A stretch of 64,000 nt of DNA from Streptomyces niveus (lineage in GTDB: Bacteria; Actinomycetota; Actinomycetes; Streptomycetales; Streptomycetaceae): contig NZ_MDCR01000076.1 in the NCBI RefSeq assembly GCF_001723055.1, positions 62,001 to 126,000 on the forward strand. The letters are read 5' to 3'. Below, in pieces: positions 35,836 through 43,679 of the stretch. Position 1 is the stretch's first letter, and each line of letters begins with the position of its first letter. The position numbers were made by a program, and so were the translations under genes. The notes beneath the pieces were generated by a model. The model made no database searches. It had not been told where the DNA came from and saw only the letters and a program-made list of their open reading frames with translations.

Positions 35836-36312
35836 GTGTTCAATGACATAGGCGCGCTTGAGCTGGTGACGCTCGTGATTCTCGCCGTGCTCGTCTTCGG
35901 CCCGGACAAGCTGCCCAAGGTCATCCAGGACGTTTCCCGTTTCATCCGCAAGGTGCGCGAGTTCTCCGACAACGCCAAGGAGGACATCCGTTCCGAGCTG
36001 GGACCCGAGTTCAAGGACTTCGACTTCGAGGACCTCAATCCCAAGAAGTTTGTCCGAAAGCAGCTGTCGGAGCACGAGGACGATCTGGGGCTGAAGGAGA
36101 TCCGCAGCAGCTTCAACCTCAAGAAGGAGATCAACGACGTCGCGGACTCGGTCCACGGCCGGAACGACGACACCGCGAGCAGCGACAGCGGTACGGCTGA
36201 CAGCACGGCGCCGAGCCTGACCAAGAGCCCGTCCGGCACCTCTGACCTGCTCAAGAAGCCCGAGAAGCCCCAGCAGGCCGATCGCCCGCCGTTCGACGCC
36301 GACGCCACCTAG
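35836..36312 (+). CDS. tatB: Sec-independent translocase protein TatB
   Basis: 158 aa, GTG start with AAGGAGC upstream. Short N-terminal membrane helix (about 5-21) in MFNDIGALELVTLVILAVL, hinge FGPDKLP, then the amphipathic helix KVIQDVSRFIRKVREFSDN. The longer acidic, charged tail marks it as TatB rather than TatA. TatB receives twin-arginine precursors with TatC. It is the last gene of the envelope block and is probably co-transcribed with htrA (126-bp gap). Confidence 0.92.
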   Translation: MFNDIGALELVTLVILAVLVFGPDKLPKVIQDVSRFIRKVREFSDNAKEDIRSELGPEFKDFDFEDLNPKKFVRKQLSEHEDDLGLKEIRSSFNLKKEINDVADSVHGRNDDTASSDSGTADSTAPSLTKSPSGTSDLLKKPEKPQQADRPPFDADAT

Positions 36313-36324
36313 AGCGGGTCGTGC

Positions 36325-36360
36325 GATCCCGCCGGTTCGCGCTCCCGATCCGGCGGGATC
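36325..36360 (+). terminator. Terminator after tatB
   Basis: Perfect 11-bp stem (36325-36335 with 36350-36360), 14-nt loop, 12 bp after the tatB stop. Confidence 0.72.
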
Positions 36361-36417
36361 GACGCAGACACCCCCTGAAGCCCACCCTGCCCGGCGAGCC
36401 GGTAACGGGTGGCTATC

Positions 36418-36499
36418 CTCCATCTGTCCGGTAGTGAGACGTCCGTGAGGGCGGGCCGCCCGGACCCCGAGATAGAGGAGGCGGTCCGGACAGATGGAG
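36418..36499 (+). promoter_or_regulatory. Inverted repeat overlapping the start codon of the 36494 gene
   Basis: A 14-bp perfect inverted repeat: CTCCATCTGTCCGG at 36418-36431 and its complement at 36486-36499, 54 bp apart. The right arm includes ATG 36494. A TATCCT -10-like box at 36414-36419 touches the left arm. It may be an operator pair or an RNA stem that hides the start. Confidence 0.55.
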
Positions 36500-37174
36500 A
36501 CGACACGTCGGGTAGGGGCCCATGGCGCGGCCGGCACGACGGACGGGTTGCCGGGGGCGGGGCGCGCCGTCGACGGCTATCTGCGGGCCACCTTCCCCTG
36601 GTACGGACTGGACGACGCGTTCACCGGCCCCCGGTGGCTGATGCAGGTGGGCTTCGCGGCGGACGGCACCGTGCAGCACGGTTCCACGGGCCACGGCGAG
36701 GAGCCGTCGATAAGACCTGACCCGTCCGGCACGGAGAAGGAACGCTTCGCGGCGGTCGTCACCGTCCCGGCGAGCCCCGTACGGCGCAGCGGTGACGGCA
36801 CGGGCGTGCTCGACGCCACCACGGTGTCCTCGGCGGCCTGGCTGGCCGGTTCGGCGCTCCTGGTGTCGACCTGGCCCGCGCAGCTCGACCACACGCTGCG
36901 CGACGACTGGCTGGACCAGCAGACCGAGACGGCCTTTGAACTGGCCGACGATCTGAACGGCTCCGCCTGGTCGGTGCTCTCGCTCCCCGTTGACGGTGTG
37001 CCGACGCCGTTCCACTATCGCGAATCCGAATTCGGCTGGGTACTCGCCGGCTCGACGGGCGCCACCGGCCCGGACGGGAGCGGGGTCCACCTCGGCGCGT
37101 ACGGGCGCGGCATGAGCGCGTACGGCCTCGGCTTCTCGGTGATCGAGGACATCAACACGTACGTCCCCGAGTAG
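36494..37174 (+). CDS. Conserved hypothetical protein
   Basis: 226 aa, ATG 36494 with GAGGAGG 12 nt upstream, rather distant. No family is recognised. It looks like a soluble alpha/beta protein: a Gly-rich start, then YLRATFPWYGLDDAF, FAAVVTVPASPVRR, STWPAQLDHTLRDDWLDQQTETAFELADDL and GWVLAGSTG. There is no signal peptide, membrane helix or cysteine. It lies between tatB and the convergent mrp and is flanked by terminators, so it is a single-gene unit. The start codon is inside the inverted repeat described at 36418-36499. Confidence 0.78.
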   Translation: METTRRVGAHGAAGTTDGLPGAGRAVDGYLRATFPWYGLDDAFTGPRWLMQVGFAADGTVQHGSTGHGEEPSIRPDPSGTEKERFAAVVTVPASPVRRSGDGTGVLDATTVSSAAWLAGSALLVSTWPAQLDHTLRDDWLDQQTETAFELADDLNGSAWSVLSLPVDGVPTPFHYRESEFGWVLAGSTGATGPDGSGVHLGAYGRGMSAYGLGFSVIEDINTYVPE

Positions 37175-37191
37175 CCGGCGCGACACCGCAT

Positions 37192-37229
37192 GCGTAAGGG
37201 GCGCCCGCCATGGCGGGCGCCCCTTACGC
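37192..37229. terminator. Bidirectional terminator, perfect palindrome
   Basis: Perfect 38-bp palindrome with 19-bp arms between the convergent genes ending at 37174 and 37246. Confidence 0.85.
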
Positions 37230-37245
37230 GTACGTGCGGCAGGTG

Positions 37246-38406
37246 TCAGAACTTGTTACGCGGCGTCAGACCCAGCGTCATGCCCGCCAGTCCGCGCTGC
37301 CGCCCGCCGAGCTTCCCGGCGATCGACCGCAGCGCCGCGCCCGCGGGGGAGTCGGGGTCGGACAGCACGACGGGCTTGCCGTCGTCGCCGCCCTCCCGCA
37401 GCCGTACGTCGATCGGGATCGCGCCGAGCACCGGCACCGAGGCGCCGGTCGTCTTCGTCAGCCCGTCGGCGACCCGCTGGCCACCGCCCGTCCCGAACAC
37501 GTCGATCATCTCGTCGCAGTGCGGGCACGGCAGGCCCGCCATGTTCTCGACCACGCCGACGATCTTCTGATGGGTCTGTACGGCGATGGAGCCGGCCCGC
37601 TCGGCGACCTCGGCCGCGGCCTGCTGCGGCGTGGTGACCACCAGGATCTCGGCGTTCGGCACGAGCTGCGCCACCGAGATCGCGATGTCGCCCGTGCCCG
37701 GCGGCAGGTCCAGCAGCAGCACGTCCAGATCGCCCCAGTACACATCGGCGAGGAACTGCTGGAGCGCGCGGTGCAGCATCGGTCCGCGCCACACCACCGC
37801 GGAGTTGCCCGGAGTGAACATCCCGATCGAGATGACCTTCACGCCGTGCGCCGACGGCGGCATGATCATGTTCTCGACCTGGGTGGGCTTCCCGTCGGCC
37901 CCCAGCATGCGCGGCACGCTGTGCCCGTAGATGTCCGCGTCGACGACGCCGACCTTCAGACCGTCGGCGGCCATCGCCGCCGCCAGGTTGACCGTCACCG
38001 ACGACTTGCCGACGCCGCCCTTGCCCGAGGCCACCGCGTACACGCGGGTCAGCGAGCCGGGCTTGGCGAACGGCACCTCGCGCTCGGCGGTCCCGCCGCG
38101 CAGCGACGCCGCGAGGTCCTTGCGCTGCTCGTCGCTCATCACGTCGAGCGTGACGTCGACCCGGGTGACACCCGCGACCGCTGCGACGGCCTCCGTCACG
38201 TTCGTGGTGATCGTGTCGCGCATGGGGCAGCCGGACACCGTGAGATAGACCGTGACAGCCACCGCGCCGTCCGCCCCGATGTCGACCGATTTGACCATGC
38301 CGAGGTCCGTGATCGGCCGGTGGATCTCGGGGTCGTTCACCGTCGCCAGCGCTGCGCGTACCGCGTCCTGCGAGGGCGCGACGGTTCCGTGCGTGTCCGT
38401 AGCCAT
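37246..38406 (-). CDS. mrp: Mrp/NBP35-type iron-sulfur carrier ATPase
   Basis: 386 aa from ATG 38406. An N-terminal MIP18/DUF59 domain (about 1-90, PEIHRPITDLGMVKS, SGCPMRD) is fused to a ParA-like ATPase with the deviant Walker A SGKGGVGKSSVT and ADIYGHSVPRMLG. The CPHC motif (in AGLPCPHCDEMID) holds the bridging Fe-S cluster. It delivers clusters to apo-proteins. TACCAT lies 6 nt before the ATG, a leaderless pattern. Order sigE-rseA-htrA-tatB-mrp is the mycobacterial one as I recall. Confidence 0.92.
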   Translation of the reverse strand: MATDTHGTVAPSQDAVRAALATVNDPEIHRPITDLGMVKSVDIGADGAVAVTVYLTVSGCPMRDTITTNVTEAVAAVAGVTRVDVTLDVMSDEQRKDLAASLRGGTAEREVPFAKPGSLTRVYAVASGKGGVGKSSVTVNLAAAMAADGLKVGVVDADIYGHSVPRMLGADGKPTQVENMIMPPSAHGVKVISIGMFTPGNSAVVWRGPMLHRALQQFLADVYWGDLDVLLLDLPPGTGDIAISVAQLVPNAEILVVTTPQQAAAEVAERAGSIAVQTHQKIVGVVENMAGLPCPHCDEMIDVFGTGGGQRVADGLTKTTGASVPVLGAIPIDVRLREGGDDGKPVVLSDPDSPAGAALRSIAGKLGGRQRGLAGMTLGLTPRNKF

Positions 38407-38448
38407 AGGGAGATGGTACGGCGCGCCGCGCACGCTCCAAAAAGCGCG

Positions 38449-39051
38449 TCAGTGCTCCGGGCGGTCTGATTCGTCACGTCGCCGCCCCGGTTCGATACGC
38501 GGCGGCGCCTGCTGCTCGGCCAGCTCCCGCACCAGGTCCTGGAGCTCCGAGCGGATCCAGTCACGGGTGGCGACCTCGCCGAGTCCCATCCGCAGCGACG
38601 CGATCTCGCGGGTCAGATACTCGGTGTCGGCGATGGAGCGCTCGTTCTGCTTGCGCTCCTGCTCCTGGGTGACCCGGTCACGGTCGTCCTGGCGGTTCTG
38701 CGCCAGCAGGATCAACGGGGCCGCGTACGACGCCTGGAGGGACAGCGCCAGCGTCAGGAAGATGAACGGGTACTCGTCGAAGCGGACCGACGGGGGCGCG
38801 AAGATGTTCCAGAGCACCCACACGATGATCGTCAGCGTCATCCAGACGATGAAGCGACCCGTCCCGAGGAAGCGCGCGATCCGCTCCGAGAGCCGGGCGA
38901 AGGCCTCGGGGTCGTAGTCCGGCAGGAGCTTGCGCCGGGGCGTGCGCGGCTGGTCGAGCCGTCCGCGCGGCCCACGCGCCACAGCGCTGGCTCCCGGGAC
39001 CGCGGCGGCCCTTTCCCTCGACGCGTCCTTGTCCGCCCGCTCAATGCCCAT
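38449..39051 (-). CDS. DUF1003 membrane protein
   Basis: 200 aa. After a basic N-terminus comes LLPDYDPEAFARLSERIARFLGTGRF, then two membrane helices (about 80-98 and 110-130, the DUF1003 core with WNIFAPPSVRFDEYPFIFL) and a C-terminal coiled coil (about 140-190). DUF1003 function is not established. The start overlaps the end of the MgtE-like gene by 11 bp, so both are made together. Joint action with the CBS protein is inference. Confidence 0.87.
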   Translation of the reverse strand: MGIERADKDASRERAAAVPGASAVARGPRGRLDQPRTPRRKLLPDYDPEAFARLSERIARFLGTGRFIVWMTLTIIVWVLWNIFAPPSVRFDEYPFIFLTLALSLQASYAAPLILLAQNRQDDRDRVTQEQERKQNERSIADTEYLTREIASLRMGLGEVATRDWIRSELQDLVRELAEQQAPPRIEPGRRRDESDRPEH

Positions 39052-40318
39052 CCTCGGCCTCCTGAAGGCCGTGGAAGCCGGTCTCCCGCCAGTCGTCGGG
39101 CAGCAGGTGGTCCAGCACGTCGTCGACGGTCACGGCGCCGAGCAGCGACCCGCTCTCGTCCACGACCGGCGCGGCCACCATGTTGTACGCGGCGAGATAC
39201 CCGGTGATCTCGGACAGCGGCGTATCGGGCGACAGCGGCGGCAGGTCGCTCTCCACGATCGAGCCGACCAGCGTGAACGGCGGGTCGCGCAGCAGCCGTT
39301 GGAAGTGCACCGTGCCCAGGTACTTGCCCGTCGGCGTCTCGTCCGGCGCCCGGCACACGTAGACCTGCGCGGCCAGCGCGGGCGACAGGGACTGCCGGCG
39401 CACCCGCGCCAGCGCGTCGGCGACCGTCGCGTCCGGGCGCAGCACGATCGGCTCGGTCGTCATCAGGCCGCCCGCCGTCCGCTCCTCGTACGCCAGCAGC
39501 CGCCGTACGTCGGCGGCGTCGCCGGGCCGCATCAGCGCCAGCAGCCGCTCCTTGTCCTCCTCGGGCAGCTCCGACAGCAGGTCGGCCGCGTCGTCCGGGT
39601 CCATCGCCTCCAGCACGTCGGCGGCCCGGTCGTCCTGGAGCTTGCCCAGGATCTCCACCTGGTCGTCCTCGGGCAGCTCCTCCAGGACGTCGGCGAGCCG
39701 GTCGTCGTCGAGGGCGGCGGCCACCTCCGCGCGCCGCTTCGGCGTCAGATGGTGCAGCACGTTGGCCAGGTCGGCCGGGCGCAGCCGCTCGAAGGTCGCG
39801 ACCAGGTTCTCCGCGCCCTGGCCGTCCTCCTCCAGCGAGAAGCCGGTCACCGCCGACCAGTCGACGGTCAGCGTCTCGCCGCGACGCCGCAGCGCGCCGG
39901 TCTTGCCGCGCCGTACGAAGACCTTCCCGATCTCCCACTCGCGGCGGGCGGGCAGCTGCTGGACGGCGACATCGAGGACGGTCACCTGCTCGTCGCTCTC
40001 CACGAGCTGTACGCGGCGGTCGAGCAGCTCGCCCAGGACCAGCCGCTCCGTGGGACGTTGCTCGAAGCGCCGCATGTTGACCACGCCCGTGGTGATCACC
40101 TGGCCCGACGCGACGCCCGTGATGCGGGTCATCGGCAGGAAGATCCGGTGCCGGCTGAGCACCTCGACGACCATGCCGAGCACCCGTGGCGGACGGCCGC
40201 CGACGCGGAGCATCGCCACCAGGTCCCGCACCCGTCCCACCTGGTCACCGTTGGGGTCGAAGACCGGCACACCGGCGAGGTGGGAGACGAAGACGCGGGA
40301 GGCGGCCGACGCCATCAT
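39041..40318 (-). CDS. Soluble MgtE-like protein: PRC-barrel, MgtE N-domain and two CBS domains
   Basis: 425 aa, ATGATG start with AAGGAGGAG upstream. A PRC-barrel-like start (GVPVFDPNGDQVGRVRDLV), then an MgtE N-terminal superhelix (about 170-270, with LHHLTPKRRAEVAAAL and MDPDDAADLLSELPEED repeats), and two CBS domains (about 280-340 and 345-415). It stops where MgtE would enter the membrane, so the Mg2+-sensing cytoplasmic part is free-standing. It is coupled to the DUF1003 membrane protein and lies near corA. Regulation by Mg2+ or nucleotide is inferred from the domains. Confidence 0.88.
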   Translation of the reverse strand: MMASAASRVFVSHLAGVPVFDPNGDQVGRVRDLVAMLRVGGRPPRVLGMVVEVLSRHRIFLPMTRITGVASGQVITTGVVNMRRFEQRPTERLVLGELLDRRVQLVESDEQVTVLDVAVQQLPARREWEIGKVFVRRGKTGALRRRGETLTVDWSAVTGFSLEEDGQGAENLVATFERLRPADLANVLHHLTPKRRAEVAAALDDDRLADVLEELPEDDQVEILGKLQDDRAADVLEAMDPDDAADLLSELPEEDKERLLALMRPGDAADVRRLLAYEERTAGGLMTTEPIVLRPDATVADALARVRRQSLSPALAAQVYVCRAPDETPTGKYLGTVHFQRLLRDPPFTLVGSIVESDLPPLSPDTPLSEITGYLAAYNMVAAPVVDESGSLLGAVTVDDVLDHLLPDDWRETGFHGLQEAEDGH

Positions 40319-40551
40319 CCGCTCCTCCTTGCCCGCGACTGTCCCGGCCGGCTGTTCCGGCCGTGCCGTGACTGTCCCCGTATCGACCGCGACAACGGGT
40401 TCAGGCTAGCCCGTACCGCTCCGTGCCGCCTTGGCGGATCCGTCCGTACGGTACGGGCGGACGGTCGCCGGGGCTCGTTGTCGATGGGTGCGGCCGGCAC
40501 CGGTACGCTGCGGTCTGCCGTCCCCCGTCAGGCATGAGAGGCAGTGCGTTC

Positions 40552-41334
40552 GTGACCCTTCTTCGGTCCTCCGCCCGACTTCGCCGGGCCGCGGTTCCCG
40601 TGGCTCTCTGCGTCGGGATGACCCTGGCGCTCACGGCCTGCGGGGGCGACGAGGATCCGGACGCGGGGACGAACGGCGTCGGCAAGCTGTCGGCCGCCGG
40701 GATCGAGAAGAAGGCCAAGGCCGCCGCCGAGAGCGCGGACGCGGTGCGCCTGTCGGGCACGCTCGTCACCGACGGGCAGACGTACAAGCTCAACATGTCG
40801 CTCAAGGAGGCCGGCGGGACCGGATCGGTCAGCTCCGAGACCGGCGGCACGTTCGAGCTGCTGCGCGTCGACGACGAGCTGTTCCTGAAGGCGAAGGCGG
40901 AGTTCTGGAGCCACGGCGGTGACGAGGGCGACGGCGAGGGCAAGGGCGGCGAGCCCTCCGAGGCCGACTCCGAGGCCGCGGAGAAGCTCGACGACAAGTA
41001 CGTGAAGGTCCCCAAGGACGATCCGGCCTACGAGCAGCTGCGGGGCTTCACCGACAAGAGCGTGCTGCTCGACGGGCTGCTGGGGCTGCACGGCAAGCGC
41101 GACAAGGGCGACCGCGCCGAGATCGGCGGCATACGCACCATCGCGGTCAACGGCAGCGGCGGCGCGGGCGGCTCGCTGAACGTGTCGCTGGAAGGTACGC
41201 CGTATCCGCTGCAGATGGCCCGCGCGGGTGACGCGGGGACGCTCACCCTCAGCGACTGGGGCAAGGACTTCCCACTGAAGGCGCCGGCCAAGGGCGAGAC
41301 GGTGGACTACGGCAGCACGCTGCCGGGCACCTGA
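40552..41334 (+). CDS. Lipoprotein, LppX/LprAFG-like
   Basis: 260 aa from GTG 40552 (ATG 40534 is an in-frame alternative without a ribosome site). Lipoprotein signal: RSSARLRRAA, hydrophobic core, lipobox LTAC with Cys30, then an acidic linker. The mature part alternates beta strands (RLSGTLVTDGQTYKLNMSL, FELLRVDDELFLKA) like the LppX_LprAFG fold that carries lipids in mycobacteria. An internal low-complexity insert GDEGDGEGKGGE is notable. Cargo unknown. Divergent from the MgtE-like gene. Confidence 0.82.
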   Translation: MTLLRSSARLRRAAVPVALCVGMTLALTACGGDEDPDAGTNGVGKLSAAGIEKKAKAAAESADAVRLSGTLVTDGQTYKLNMSLKEAGGTGSVSSETGGTFELLRVDDELFLKAKAEFWSHGGDEGDGEGKGGEPSEADSEAAEKLDDKYVKVPKDDPAYEQLRGFTDKSVLLDGLLGLHGKRDKGDRAEIGGIRTIAVNGSGGAGGSLNVSLEGTPYPLQMARAGDAGTLTLSDWGKDFPLKAPAKGETVDYGSTLPGT

Positions 41335-41356
41335 GCCGGCCCCGGCCGCCGCCCCG

Positions 41357-41881
41357 TCAGTCCTTCTTACGACGCTTGAACAGCAGCCTCGGCACGGCCG
41401 CCGGCGCGGGCAGGCGCGTCGTCGCCGGCGTCGGCAGCGGCGCCGCCGCCTGGGAGTCGGCGGGCAGGTCGGTGATCGCGTCGCGCGGCTCCAGGCGCAG
41501 CACCCGCGACTCGCGCGCCCAGCGGTCCGTCATCTCGTCGAAGTCCGGCGCGTTCAGCCGCTTGCCCTTCAGCTCGGCGACAGCGCTCTCCCACGCCTCC
41601 GTACGAGGAGCGAGTTCGGTGACGGACGCGGTCCAGGCCACCAGCCGCCCGCCCTTGTCTTTGCTCCGTACGGTCACATCGGCGGTGGAGCCGTCGACCA
41701 GGCCCGGCAGGGGCTGCTCGCCGCTGCCGTCCCCGACGACCAGCGCGGCCCCGTCGAGCCAGACGTGCCACAAGGCACGGGCGGGCCCGCCCGCCCGCAC
41801 CCAGATGAGGCCGGACTTCTTGGTGGCCTCCTCGACGAGAGCCTTGCCGAGGAGCGGGGAGCCGGGAACGGTGTCTGTCAT
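41357..41881 (-). CDS. Hypothetical protein, possible split-barrel fold
   Basis: 174 aa from ATG 41881. GLIWVRAGGPARALWHVWLDGAALVV and VTVRSKDKGGRLVAWTASVTEL look like the beta strands of a PNPOx-like split barrel, but no cofactor residues are certain. The C-terminus is Pro/Ala-rich and ends in RRKKD. There is no signal peptide. A TAGGCT box (41889-41894) 7 nt before the ATG suggests a leaderless transcript. The MITE-like repeat begins at the very next base upstream, so the natural -35 has been replaced. Confidence 0.7.
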   Translation of the reverse strand: MTDTVPGSPLLGKALVEEATKKSGLIWVRAGGPARALWHVWLDGAALVVGDGSGEQPLPGLVDGSTADVTVRSKDKGGRLVAWTASVTELAPRTEAWESAVAELKGKRLNAPDFDEMTDRWARESRVLRLEPRDAITDLPADSQAAAPLPTPATTRLPAPAAVPRLLFKRRKKD

Positions 41882-41894
41882 GCCCGGCAGCCTA

Positions 41895-42069
41895 GGCCGT
41901 GTCTGACAAATGGCGTCGTCCGCCCGCAGGGCGGGGCGCACGGCGTCCGGTGCGTGCGATCGCAAGGCGGAGGATCGCTCTCGTACTGGACGTACTTGAG
42001 CGACTCCGACAACGCAGGGAGCGTGCGTGCCGGGCGTCGTGCGCCAGACGGGATTTGTCAGACACGGCC
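41895..42069. mobile_element. 175-bp MITE-like element with 17-bp terminal inverted repeats
   Basis: The ends are GGCCGTGTCTGACAAAT (41895-41911) and its exact complement (42053-42069). Just inside, the repeat resumes after two mismatches. It codes for nothing. Inside is a small hairpin, GTACTGGACGTAC, at 41984-41996. The composition is less codon-biased than the neighbours. I recall near-identical intergenic repeats in other streptomycete genomes, probably mobilised by an IS transposase in trans. No target duplication is evident at the edges. Confidence 0.75.
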
Positions 42070-42089
42070 CAGGGCGTCCCTGACGGCGC

Positions 42090-43202
42090 CTACAGCCACC
42101 CGTTGCGCTTCAGCGTCCGGTGGATGGACAGACAGACGACGGCGATGCCGCACAGCACCATCGGGTAGCCGTACTTCCAGCCGAGTTCGGGCATGTGGTC
42201 GAAGTTCATGCCGTACACGCCGCAGACCGCCGTCGGTACGGCGATGATCGCCGCCCACGACGTGATCTTGCGCATGTCCTCGTTCTGCGCCACCGTCGCC
42301 TGCGCCAGATTGGCCTGGAGGATCGAGTTCAGCAGCTCGTCGAAGCCGATGACCTCCTCGTGCACCCGCGCCAGATGGTCCGCGACGTCGCGGAAGTACT
42401 TCTGTACGTCGGGTTCGACCAGCCGCATCGGACGCTCGCTCAGCAGCTGCATCGGGCGCAGCAGCGGCGCCACGGCCCGCTTGAACTCCAGCACCTCGCG
42501 CTTGAGCTGGTAGATCCGCCCGGCGTCCGAGCCCGGCGGGCTGCCCTTGGCGGGCGCCGAGAACACGGCGATCTCGACCTCGTCGATGTCGTCCTGCACG
42601 GCGGCGGCCACCGCGATGTACCCGTCGACGACATGGTCGGCGATGGCGTGCAGGACCGACGACGGTCCCTTGGCGAGCAGTTCGGTGTCGTCCTCGAGCC
42701 GGTGCCGCAGCGCGCGCAGCGAGCCCTTGCCGCCGTGCCGCACCGTGATGACGAAGTCCCGGCCGGTGAAGCACATGACCTCGCCGGTCTCCACGACCTC
42801 GCTGGTCGCGGTCAGTTCGGCGTGCTCGATGTAGTGGATCGTCTTGAAGACGGCGAAGAGGGTGTCGTCGTACCGCTCCAGCTTGGGCCGCTGGTGGGCG
42901 TGCACGGCGTCCTCGACGGCGAGCGGGTGCAGCCCGAACTCCTCGGCGATACCGGCGAATTCGGCCTCGGTCGGCTCATGGAGGCCGATCCAGGCGAAGC
43001 CGCCGCCCTTGCGCACCTCCAGCATCGCCTCGTGCGGGGTGAGGCACGGCTCGTCCTTCACCCGCCGGCCGCCCCGGTAGACGGCGCAGTCGACGACGGC
43101 GCTGGACGCCGAGGGGTCGCGGGTGGAGTCGTAGGTGTAGGCGGTGCTGCTCTTGCGCAGGGACGGGCGGACCGCCGCCCGCAGGTCACGGATCATCGAC
43201 AT
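42090..43202 (-). CDS. corA: CorA family magnesium/divalent cation channel
   Basis: 370 aa from ATG 43202 with GAGGAG upstream. A long cytoplasmic funnel domain (about 1-300), then two C-terminal membrane helices with the channel signature YGMNFDHMPEL (GMN near residue 329). It ends in a basic tail, HRTLKRNGWL. It forms pentamers that admit Mg2+ or Co2+. The stop lies 21 bp from the MITE-like element. Together with the MgtE-like protein it suggests a Mg2+ cluster at 39-43 kb. Confidence 0.92.
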   Translation of the reverse strand: MSMIRDLRAAVRPSLRKSSTAYTYDSTRDPSASSAVVDCAVYRGGRRVKDEPCLTPHEAMLEVRKGGGFAWIGLHEPTEAEFAGIAEEFGLHPLAVEDAVHAHQRPKLERYDDTLFAVFKTIHYIEHAELTATSEVVETGEVMCFTGRDFVITVRHGGKGSLRALRHRLEDDTELLAKGPSSVLHAIADHVVDGYIAVAAAVQDDIDEVEIAVFSAPAKGSPPGSDAGRIYQLKREVLEFKRAVAPLLRPMQLLSERPMRLVEPDVQKYFRDVADHLARVHEEVIGFDELLNSILQANLAQATVAQNEDMRKITSWAAIIAVPTAVCGVYGMNFDHMPELGWKYGYPMVLCGIAVVCLSIHRTLKRNGWL

Positions 43203-43679
43203 GGCTGGCTCCTCACGGAGAGGCCGTCGGCGGGGCGTGGCGCAGCCCGGAACGGGGACGTGACGCGCGTACGTGCTGACACGGATTCGAAACGGCGTGG
43301 CATGACCTGACACGGCGCTGCGCGCATACGTCCGCAAAGCGGGCGGCACCGCGAGGACGCGGTGACGGCGTTCGCTACAGACAGGAAAGACAGTGCTGGT
43401 GCAGTGCTCTTCCGTCGTGCGACAAGCCGCGGGCCTGTACGGGGCAGGGCCTCAGATGTGTGAGGCGGTACAGCGCGAGGAAGAGCGGTTGGTACTGGCC
43501 GGGTGACTTCGATCCACCGCAGCCCCACCTCCTCCGGCCGGTCCCCCGTAGGGGATGACGTGTGTCGGGACCGGAGAGCGACGCGATGTGCGTGCTGTCC
43601 CGACCGGCGGCCCAGACTAGCAGCCGATCGGGGCCAATTCGGTCTCTTGCCCGTTAAGAAGGCGTTCTATGCTCACCGG
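43203..43679. promoter_or_regulatory. Divergent region between corA and the SUFU-domain gene
   Basis: 477 bp without a gene. Three segments compete for pairing: CCGGTCCC (43538-43545), GTCGGGACCGG (43564-43574) and GTCCCGAC (43597-43604). The middle one can pair with either neighbour but not both. On the plus strand, TATGCT (43668-43673) lies 6 nt before ATG 43680 with TCTTGC 17 bp upstream of it, a leaderless promoter. I looked for an M-box upstream of corA and did not find its conserved core. Confidence 0.5.

Noticed and set aside
32488..36537. 1349-codon open frame on the minus strand under sigE, htrA and tatB
   Set aside because: It is the antisense shadow of strongly GC3-biased genes; composition is Arg/Gly/Val-rich without any domain, and the plus-strand genes are certain.
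41959..41996. Reading the 175-bp repeat as part of a longer 41357 gene (28 extra residues)
   Set aside because: Those codons come from the element and its end; the leaderless box and ATG 41881 fit better.
43203..43604. M-box magnesium riboswitch upstream of corA
   Set aside because: None of the conserved M-box core segments is present on the minus strand; only the competing hairpins remain.
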